Assembly (NCBI RefSeq): GCF_000737515.1
Contig: NZ_CP006587.1
Span: 2,227,001 to 2,291,000 of the forward strand
Reading direction: 5' to 3'
Source of the DNA: Hymenobacter sp. APR13
Lineage (GTDB): Bacteria; Bacteroidota; Bacteroidia; Cytophagales; Hymenobacteraceae
Length of the DNA: 64,000 nucleotides
The notes beneath the pieces are model-generated. The model was not told where the DNA came from. It did no database searches and saw nothing but the letters and a program-made list of their open reading frames with translations. Each line of letters begins with the position of its first letter. Positions within the stretch are counted from its first letter, which is position 1. Made by a program: the position numbers and the translations under genes. This document shows, piece by piece, positions 58,395 to 64,000 of the stretch.

Positions 58395-58916
58395 ATGGCC
58401 GACTTCCAAACCGCCGCCCCTGCCGCCTGTGGCTCGAAACCCCGCGTGAAAAAGTCGGCCTTCCGCCTCGATATGACCCCGATGGTAGACCTGGCGTTTC
58501 TGCTGCTCACGTTCTTCATGCTCACCACCACGTTTGCCCGGCAGAACGCCATGGACCTGACCATGCCCGCCGGCAAAGGCCCCGCCACCCCACTCAAACA
58601 AAGCAAAGCCCTGACCCTGATTCTGGGCAAAGACAGCCAGGTGCACTACTTCTTCGGCCTGAACGATGCGGACACCAAGCCGACGCTGCGTACCACCACG
58701 TTCAGCGCCGCTGGCCTGCGCCAGGTTCTGCTGGACCGCCAGCAGCAGCAGCCCGCGCCCTTCGTGCTCATCAAGGCCGGCCCCGACGCCAAATACCGCG
58801 ACCTGGTAGACGTGCTCGACGAAATGAACATCACCGACCAGCAGCAATACGCCCTGGTCGATTTCACCCCCGCCGACCAGCAGCTCCTCGACTACCGGCC
58901 CCAGGTGCGGCACTAG
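58395..58916 (+). CDS. ExbD/TolR family biopolymer transport protein
   Basis: 173 residues. LDMTPMVDLAFLLLTFFMLT is a canonical ExbD helix with Pro29 and Asp32. The periplasmic domain (AMDLTMPAGKG, LRQVLLDRQQQQPAPFVLIK, YRDLVDVLDEMNITDQQQYA) parallels the upstream paralogue over its whole length. It would normally work with ExbB/TolQ and TonB/TolA to energise the outer membrane; no exbB is in the window. The gap to the upstream paralogue is 131 bases. Confidence 0.92.
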   Translation: MADFQTAAPAACGSKPRVKKSAFRLDMTPMVDLAFLLLTFFMLTTTFARQNAMDLTMPAGKGPATPLKQSKALTLILGKDSQVHYFFGLNDADTKPTLRTTTFSAAGLRQVLLDRQQQQPAPFVLIKAGPDAKYRDLVDVLDEMNITDQQQYALVDFTPADQQLLDYRPQVRH

Positions 58917-58919
58917 CCG

Positions 58920-59372
58920 CTACCGGCGCATGGCTCGTCGGCCCAGCTGGTAGCAGCCGTAGCCTACCCCGACTATGGCCGCCAGGTGTAGCGCCCGCGC
59001 CAGCAGCAGCCAGCAGGCCGGAGCGGCCGCACTGCCGGCCGGAAACCCCGGTGGCACCGCCAGCGCCGCCAGTTGCGTAAGGGCGTCGGTGGCGTAGTCG
59101 GCCCCAAGCAGCAGTAGCAGGCTGATCACCACCAGCACGGCATATGTCAGGTGCGGACTGCGCCGCCATAACGCCGTGCCGGCCAGCGCCAGCAGCAGCA
59201 GGGGCAACAGCAGCGCCAGCACCAGCCAGTAGGGCGGCAGCACGATGTAGGTGTTGTGCAGCTGGATATCCAGCTGCGGCTGCAGCAGCGCCCCAAACCC
59301 CACCAACAGGCCGGCCAGCACAACGGCCACCACTCCGCAGCCCAGCAGCAAAAGCAAAAAGCGGTGCGTCAT
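58920..59372 (-). CDS. Membrane protein with a cytochrome-oxidase-like helix segment
   Basis: 150 residues with four hydrophobic helices. LDIQLHNTYIVLPPYWLVLA between helices 1 and 2 resembles the D-x-x-x-H-x-T-Y-x-V stretch of heme-copper oxidase subunit I and related small proteins, but no full heme-binding His set is present. Its ATG shares one base with the preceding stop (TGATG), making it the third gene of the DUF2157-GDYXXLXY operon. Function unknown. Confidence 0.75.
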   Translation of the reverse strand: MTHRFLLLLLGCGVVAVVLAGLLVGFGALLQPQLDIQLHNTYIVLPPYWLVLALLLPLLLLALAGTALWRRSPHLTYAVLVVISLLLLLGADYATDALTQLAALAVPPGFPAGSAAAPACWLLLARALHLAAIVGVGYGCYQLGRRAMRR

Positions 59373-59974
59373 CAGCGGGGCAAAGCGGGCAGCACCTGCA
59401 CCTGCGAGATGCGCGCCTGCCCCCACGGCGCAATACTGACCGTGACCTGCAGCGGCTGTGGGCGGCGCAGCTGGCGGCGGGCTTCCTCGGGCAGGTAGTA
59501 GCGCTCCAGGCCGTAGCGCAGGCGCATGCTGCGGCGCCACGTTTCCTGCACCCAGCCGCGCAAAACAGTCTGGCCGGGGCCGATGGCCGGCGGCGCCGGG
59601 TACACGGCCACGGCCTCATAGACGCCCTGCCGCTGCTCCAGCACCACGTATACCGGGGCTTTGCGGCGGGGCACGGCGCTGCCCTTCCAGAGGCGGCCGG
59701 GCAGCTCACTGATGAGGTAGCGCAGCTCCAGATAGTCGTGGAAACGCAGGTCGCGCGGGTCGGCGGGGGCGGTGCGCAGGGTGATGGTTGTGCCTAGCCG
59801 CTCGGTGGCGTAGCCGGCCCCGGACACCGCCAGCACAAACAGCAACTGCGCCACCACCAGCCCCCGCAGCCAGCGCCGCCGCCGGGGCTCGGGCAGTGTG
59901 TGGCTGGGCCGAACGATGGGCGTGGCTACCGGCGCGCCGACCGCCGCAGGTACGGACGTAGCAGGCGCGCTCAT
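59372..59974 (-). CDS. GDYXXLXY domain protein
   Basis: 200 residues: basic N-terminus, one transmembrane helix (about 37-55), then the family motif DYLELRY (80-86, form D-Y-x-x-L-x-Y) and two further beta-rich blocks (APVYVVLEQRQGVYEAVAVY, RYYLPEEARRQL). The start overlaps the upstream stop as ATGA. These proteins usually travel with DUF2157/DUF4401 membrane proteins, as here; role unknown. Confidence 0.88.
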   Translation of the reverse strand: MSAPATSVPAAVGAPVATPIVRPSHTLPEPRRRRWLRGLVVAQLLFVLAVSGAGYATERLGTTITLRTAPADPRDLRFHDYLELRYLISELPGRLWKGSAVPRRKAPVYVVLEQRQGVYEAVAVYPAPPAIGPGQTVLRGWVQETWRRSMRLRYGLERYYLPEEARRQLRRPQPLQVTVSIAPWGQARISQVQVLPALPR

Positions 59975-61191
59975 GGCTTGGGGGCTTCAGAAGTTGAAAA
60001 CGTGTGAGCCGCCCGGCGCCGCAGCCACCAGCTCAGCCCCAGCAGCAGCCCGCCGCCCAGCAGGAAAAACAACGACTTATCCATGAAGCCCCACGTCAGC
60101 TTGAAGTAGGCCACGGCGGTGGTCAGGATGAACAGCACGGTGCCCAGCGTCACCCGGTCGGGGTTTTGCTCCTGGTGGGCGCGCCAGAGCACGGCCCCGG
60201 AATAGGCGTACAGCACCACCAGCGTGGCCACGGCCAGCGGCAGCCCGCCCGTGAAATAGAAGCCCGGTAGCAGCAGCAGCCAGTCGGTGAGGCTGCCCAG
60301 GCGGCCACGCCGCTGCTTGCCCACCGCCGATAGCGCCAGCACCACTCCCAGCGCCGCCAGATACGGCAGCATGGGCGCCCGTAGCCGCCCGGCATAAATA
60401 TCCGACTCGCCGAACAAAGCCAGCCCCAGCGTAAACACAAACGCGGCTACCAGCGGCGGCCCCTGCAGGGCGCGGCCGGCCGGCCGGTCGGGCTGCCAGT
60501 CGCCGAAGGCGTAGAGCAGCATGGCCGGCAGGAAAAACCAGGTGATTTTGATGTGCAAATGGCTGATGAGCAGCGCCGCCTGCCAGAGCAGTCCCGAGGC
60601 CAGCACTGCCCCCAGCACCGAATCGGGGCGGCGCCACCAGTAGTAGCCCAGCCCGCCGGCCGTGAGCCCGGCGGTTAGGTAGCTGAACGCCCCCAGCTGC
60701 CCGGTGTTGTAGCCCTGCACCAGCCCGCCAATCACCACGGTCAGGATGAACAGGAACCGGCTGCCGTACACCCACGTGAGGGCCACGCCCGCTACGGCCC
60801 ACGCCACCAGCCCCGACAGGTCGTAGCCGATGAGCTGGTACATCTGGCTGGTGAGCAGGATGCTGATGCCAAACAGCAGCAGCCCCAGCCCCAGCAGCCC
60901 CATGCCCAACGACTCGTACTGGCGGCGCAAAAAGTACTCGGCGGCGGCGTAGGTGCCGGCCAACGAGCCCAGCAGCAGCGCCAGCCGCACCACTTCGGGC
61001 AGGCCCTGCCAGTTGGCCGCCACCACGCTCAGGGCGCTCAGCAGAATCAGGAGGCTGCCCAGCAGCGGCAGCAGCGCCAGGGGCAGCCGTTCGGCCGGGT
61101 ACAGCGCCAGCAGCTGCACGCGCTGCTCTTCCGCAATGATGCCCCGCTGCACCCAGTCCCGCCCGTCGGTTTCCAGTACTCTTCGACTCAT
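59971..61191 (-). CDS. DUF2157 domain membrane protein
   Basis: 406 residues: a cytoplasmic N-terminal helix-rich region (WVQRGIIAEEQRVQLLALYP), then about ten transmembrane segments (LLPLLGSLLILLSALSVVAA and on), ending in a basic cytoplasmic tail. DUF2157 covers the N-terminal part and a DUF4401-like region the rest. It heads a three-gene overlapping operon. Function unknown. Confidence 0.88.
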   Translation of the reverse strand: MSRRVLETDGRDWVQRGIIAEEQRVQLLALYPAERLPLALLPLLGSLLILLSALSVVAANWQGLPEVVRLALLLGSLAGTYAAAEYFLRRQYESLGMGLLGLGLLLFGISILLTSQMYQLIGYDLSGLVAWAVAGVALTWVYGSRFLFILTVVIGGLVQGYNTGQLGAFSYLTAGLTAGGLGYYWWRRPDSVLGAVLASGLLWQAALLISHLHIKITWFFLPAMLLYAFGDWQPDRPAGRALQGPPLVAAFVFTLGLALFGESDIYAGRLRAPMLPYLAALGVVLALSAVGKQRRGRLGSLTDWLLLLPGFYFTGGLPLAVATLVVLYAYSGAVLWRAHQEQNPDRVTLGTVLFILTTAVAYFKLTWGFMDKSLFFLLGGGLLLGLSWWLRRRAAHTFSTSEAPKP

Positions 61192-61228
61192 AATGCGGGC
61201 AACTTACGCAGGATGGAACAATGTGAAT

Positions 61229-62149
61229 CTACGGTTGGACTTGGCCAGGCAGGCATTTCAGGTCGCGAATTGCCAGAGAGGCGTCTCGCTTCAGCTGATG
61301 GGTCCGGAAAAAGTCGCTTAGGTCCTGCAGCCGCTGCCGGTTATCGTAGCGACAGGCCCAATACAGCTTGCTCTGGCACTGCGAGCAGAGACGGTTGGGT
61401 TTGCTATCCGTTTCCGCGAGGCTATTGGTGCCATTCATCACGCAGAGTGCGTGTGTGCAGTGGCGCAGGGAAAACATATGCCCCAATTCGTGCGAGGAAA
61501 TGCCAAGCAGGCGGGTCAGGCAGCGGGTATAATTTCGGGAAGTCAGCTGCATATCCTGAAGCCGGTAAACTGACGTTACGCCTACCCGGTCCGGGTACGA
61601 GGCCAAGCCAAATACGTAGTTCCATTCCGGTTTCGGATATAAGTCCTGGGCACTGAGAGCCATCAGGGCCAAGCCATTCGGTGGTATCTGCCCGTTCAGG
61701 CGCTGGCTCAGGATGTAAGGCGCCAGCAGTTGCTCCTGCCCATCGGTGCCCCGGCGCCGGGCTGTTTTCGGGACGAACGTATCCGATACCGTGGGCAGCA
61801 AGACCACCGGCAGCTGAAAGAAGCTTTGCAGATACTGCCGCGTAGCCTGCAACACCTGCTGCTGCAGCGGCGAAAAGCGGCCGACAGGCAACAGATACAA
61901 CGTATGGCGCACCGAGTCGGGCCGAACAATACGCAGCTGCTGGTACTGTTTCAGCGTCTGCCCTGGCTCCTGGTTTTCGTAGAGCCACTCGCCGGGCTGC
62001 GGCTTCTTTAGTGGCAGGTCGTTGGCTTTGATGGCAGCAAAGTAAGCCCGGGCTTCGGGTGAAAAATCAGCATCAGCAAATAGCCCACAGGCCAGCATCA
62101 GGCCCGGAAAGCCCAGCAGCAGCACAATCCGGCAGAACCGCAGCAGCAT
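61229..62149 (-). CDS. Archaemetzincin-like metalloprotease lipoprotein
   Basis: 306 residues. Lipoprotein signal with Cys21 (GLMLACGLF). The zinc motif is His220-Glu-Leu-Gly-His224-x5-His230-Cys231, with Cys236 four residues later, then CVM and a C-x2-C pair (Cys255, Cys258), matching the archaemetzincin (M54) pattern HExGHxxxxxHCx4CxM...CxxC. Gly of HExxHxxG is Ser227 here. Most archaemetzincins are cytoplasmic, so a lipid-anchored form is unusual. A peptidase role is inferred; the substrate is unknown. The next gene upstream ends 5 bases away. Confidence 0.85.
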   Translation of the reverse strand: MLLRFCRIVLLLGFPGLMLACGLFADADFSPEARAYFAAIKANDLPLKKPQPGEWLYENQEPGQTLKQYQQLRIVRPDSVRHTLYLLPVGRFSPLQQQVLQATRQYLQSFFQLPVVLLPTVSDTFVPKTARRRGTDGQEQLLAPYILSQRLNGQIPPNGLALMALSAQDLYPKPEWNYVFGLASYPDRVGVTSVYRLQDMQLTSRNYTRCLTRLLGISSHELGHMFSLRHCTHALCVMNGTNSLAETDSKPNRLCSQCQSKLYWACRYDNRQRLQDLSDFFRTHQLKRDASLAIRDLKCLPGQVQP

Positions 62150-62154
62150 ACCGG

Positions 62155-62400
62155 TCAGTTGGGAAGTATCACGAACAGCGGCAGGCCCTTATCCTGCCGG
62201 TACCAGGCCGCGTGCTCTGACGGGCAGTGGCAGGTCAGGCACCAGGTATCCTGCCACTGCTTGTAGCACGCCGGGCACTCGCCCGCCGTTTCGAAAGTGT
62301 CCCATATGTGGTCGCAGCTGCATTGCCACTGCTCGCCGCCTTCCGGCTGCCAGTTGCATTTCGGGCAGGCAATAACGAGTGGCGTTTCGCGGTCGGGCAT
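62155..62400 (-). CDS. Small cysteine-pair (zinc ribbon-like) protein
   Basis: 81 residues: CPKC, CSC, CPAC and CLTCHC at about positions 12, 27, 42 and 54 give nine Cys, with His and Trp near the pairs. No signal peptide. The spacing suggests two zinc ribbons. It is co-oriented and 5 bases upstream of the archaemetzincin-like gene, so probably co-transcribed. The longer frame to 62505 adds residues without Cys or similarity. Confidence 0.75.
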   Translation of the reverse strand: MPDRETPLVIACPKCNWQPEGGEQWQCSCDHIWDTFETAGECPACYKQWQDTWCLTCHCPSEHAAWYRQDKGLPLFVILPN

Positions 62401-62538
62401 AGCAGTATCGTAATGATTAAAAGAAACTATATCTGTAGCAGCTGCCTCTGTTTCCAGGCCCACGTCAGCTCGCACGTAGCGCGCCCGGAATGGAGCGTTG
62501 GGCAACTTACGCCGAATGGCGGAATTGCGCTGGCGGCG

Positions 62539-63084
62539 CTACTCGTCGTGCGGCGCCCGGCCCTGAGCCCATACCTTCCGCTCCTGGCGGCGGCGGGCTG
62601 CCTGGTGGCTGTAGTGCCCCCAGCCAATGCGCCGCTCGGAATGAAAACGCAGCACACTTTCTGCCAACTGGGAGTTCTGCCGGATCATCAGGCCATTGTA
62701 GGGGCACGTGTCGTAAGGGCAGTTGTGGCGGGAGTAGGTGCCGAAGTTGCGGTGGCCGAGCTGCTTCCGGGTGAGGATGCGCTGTTGCGCGTGCTTGATT
62801 TCTTCCCAGGCCGCGCGCTCATCGGCCACGGTTAGCTCCTGCCCCAGCGTGCTGAGCTGTAAGTAGGTGGTAGGATCCTTGATCTGCAGAAACTCATAAA
62901 ACTTCGGAAACACCGTAATGGCGGCATCCCGTAGCTGCTGCCGTTGCACCAGATTCAGCTTCTCGTTTTCAAGCAAGCTGCGGAACAGCCCTAGCGAGTT
63001 GAAATCGGTGTAGCGGCGGTAATTGGCCAATAGATGCCGGTACTCTGCTTCCGTAAGCTGGTTCAGGCGACAATTCAGTTTCAT
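62539..63084 (-). CDS. Hypothetical protein with a C-terminal Cys/His motif
   Basis: 181 residues, mostly helical and hydrophilic (EYRHLLANYRRYTDFNSLGL, LEVADER-like acid stretch), ending in NCPYDTCPYNGLMIRQNS and an Arg-rich tail. No family recognised. The Cys pair HNCPYDTCPYNG could bind a metal. It lies 138 bases upstream of the small Cys-pair gene on the same strand. Confidence 0.7.
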   Translation of the reverse strand: MKLNCRLNQLTEAEYRHLLANYRRYTDFNSLGLFRSLLENEKLNLVQRQQLRDAAITVFPKFYEFLQIKDPTTYLQLSTLGQELTVADERAAWEEIKHAQQRILTRKQLGHRNFGTYSRHNCPYDTCPYNGLMIRQNSQLAESVLRFHSERRIGWGHYSHQAARRRQERKVWAQGRAPHDE

Positions 63085-63105
63085 AGCATTATCAGGTTTC
63101 TGCCC

Positions 63106-63792
63106 CTACGCCCGCTTCCAAGCCCGCGTCATTTCGCGCTTGCCGGGCGGGCCCGGAATTCGATCCACTTCCCAGCCGGCGGCCTGCAGGCTGCGCTTGA
63201 AGCTGCCTTTGGCGCAGTAGCTCACCAGGCAGCCGCCCGGCGCGGTGGCGGCGTACAGCTGCTGGAATATCTCGTCGGTCCACATGTCGGGCTGCTTTTC
63301 GGGCGCGAAGGCGTCGAAGTAGATGACGTGGTAGGTGTCTTCGGCCAAGGGCGTGTGCTGCAGCTCGCCGGCCAGCTTCAGCAGCGCAAACTGCGGCGTG
63401 AGGGCCACCGGCGTGTTCCAACCAGCAGCATGAATCTGCTCGTGGTAATCCAGCAGCTCGGGGTTGAGCACGTAGCGCTCCACGCCCAGCTGCCCGATAA
63501 CGGCCGGCGGCAGCGGGTACTTCTCAATGGTATCGTAGAAGATGGGGTGGGGGCTGGCCAGGCTGTACTGCAGCGTGAGCAGGGCGTTCAGGCCGGTGCC
63601 GAAGCCGACTTCCAGCACCCACACCATGCCCGTGGCGGCGGCCATCACGGGGGCCAGGCCCGCGCCCAGGTACACGTGCTGCGCCTCCTGAATGGCGCCG
63701 TGGGTGGAGTGGTAATGTTCGTCGAGGGCGGGCACGTACAGCGTGCTGGAGCCGTCGGCCGTGGTGCGGACTTCTACGGTAGGGGTAAGCAT
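63106..63792 (-). CDS. mnmD: tRNA (mnm5s2U34)-methyltransferase MnmD
   Basis: 228 residues: ALDEHYHSTHGAIQEAQHVY, the SAM loop LEVGFGTGLNALLTL, VIYFDAFAPEKQPDMWTDEI, GGCLVSYCAKGSFKRSLQAA and PGPPGKREMTRA, all typical of the methyltransferase domain of MnmC (here as a stand-alone MnmD). It methylates nm5s2U at wobble position 34 of tRNA. The ATG at 63792 fits the family start better than 63852. Confidence 0.93.
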   Translation of the reverse strand: MLTPTVEVRTTADGSSTLYVPALDEHYHSTHGAIQEAQHVYLGAGLAPVMAAATGMVWVLEVGFGTGLNALLTLQYSLASPHPIFYDTIEKYPLPPAVIGQLGVERYVLNPELLDYHEQIHAAGWNTPVALTPQFALLKLAGELQHTPLAEDTYHVIYFDAFAPEKQPDMWTDEIFQQLYAATAPGGCLVSYCAKGSFKRSLQAAGWEVDRIPGPPGKREMTRAWKRA

Positions 63793-63948
63793 ACGGGAGC
63801 GGTTGAGGAGCAGGTGTGCAGGCAGGCAGGAGCAGGCGAGGCGGGGCAGCACCGGCCGGCAAGAAAACGCCCCGTTTGCCTCGTTCTCGTCACCCGGCCT
63901 GCAAGCCGTGCGTAGGAAGGCTACCCGTTTTTCTTATCGTTCCGCTAC

Positions 63949-64000
63949 ATGGCCCGCATCAAAGTAAATCTACCGGAAACTTTCCGCTTTTCCAGCACCC
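63949..64000 (+). CDS. Probable acyl-CoA thioesterase (partial, N-terminus only)
   Basis: The 17 residues MARIKVNLPETFRFSST before the window end match the usual start of small hotdog-fold thioesterases of Bacteroidota. Too short to be certain. Confidence 0.45.
   Translation, partial: MARIKVNLPETFRFSST

Noticed and set aside
57724..58916. ExbD pair as part of a full exbB-exbD-tonB operon
   Set aside because: No exbB or tonB gene adjoins; the neighbours are a folate enzyme and a convergent membrane operon.

Overview
The window reads as chromosomal DNA of a GC-rich member of the Bacteroidota, most likely Hymenobacter or a close relative (Hymenobacteraceae, Cytophagales). The basis is: an ECF sigma/FecR/SusC/SusD set, type IX secretion tails on exported proteins, the Bacteroidota small genes DUF5522 and DUF4295, bacillithiol synthesis (BshC), RimO, several TAnnTTTG promoter -7 elements, and high GC with many intergenic palindromes. 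No tRNA, rRNA, CRISPR array, prophage or insertion sequence was found. The assignment is inference from gene content; no 16S rRNA is present.

Layout. 1-7.3 kb: ruvX-def (def cut by the left edge), an S41 C-terminal processing protease, a transglutaminase-like protein, a lipoprotein gene with an apparent frameshift, a homogentisate dioxygenase-like gene and a small lipoprotein. 7.3-12.1 kb (minus strand): HMG-CoA reductase, four tandem genes with TonB C-terminal domains, and a frameshifted WG-repeat gene. 12.2-24.3 kb: PhyH-type dioxygenase, two SDRs, a PAP2_C-like lipid enzyme, M20 amidohydrolase, ATP-grasp protein, M4 metalloprotease with a T9SS tail, outer-membrane barrel, TPR protein and alpha/beta hydrolase. 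24.3-34 kb: a heptanucleotide array, O6-methylguanine methyltransferase, a PA14/ricin/T9SS protein, PLD-like and GH1-like genes, CDF and APC transporters, GNAT, hemB and a lipoprotein.

34.1-44.9 kb is a polysaccharide utilisation locus: ECF sigma, FecR anti-sigma, SusC with an STN signalling domain, SusD, a GH144-type enzyme and a GH3 beta-glucosidase. The enzyme pair suggests beta-1,2-glucan use. The sigma/FecR/STN trio implies that substrate sensed at the outer membrane induces the operon.

45-58 kb is largely housekeeping: ornithine aminotransferase, rpmB, aminopeptidase P, rpmG-DUF4295-ftsY, rimO, bshC and a 5-formyl-THF cyclo-ligase. 57.7-64 kb holds two adjacent ExbD/TolR genes (one lacking the channel aspartate), a DUF2157/GDYXXLXY membrane operon, an archaemetzincin-like lipoprotein, a small Cys-pair protein, mnmD and the start of a probable thioesterase.

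The most notable items are the ExbD pair, the TonB-domain array, related hairpins placed directly before the ftsY and rimO start codons, the sensing-coupled glucan locus, and an unusually rich set of palindromic and tandem intergenic repeats, some of which supply the stop codons of genes.
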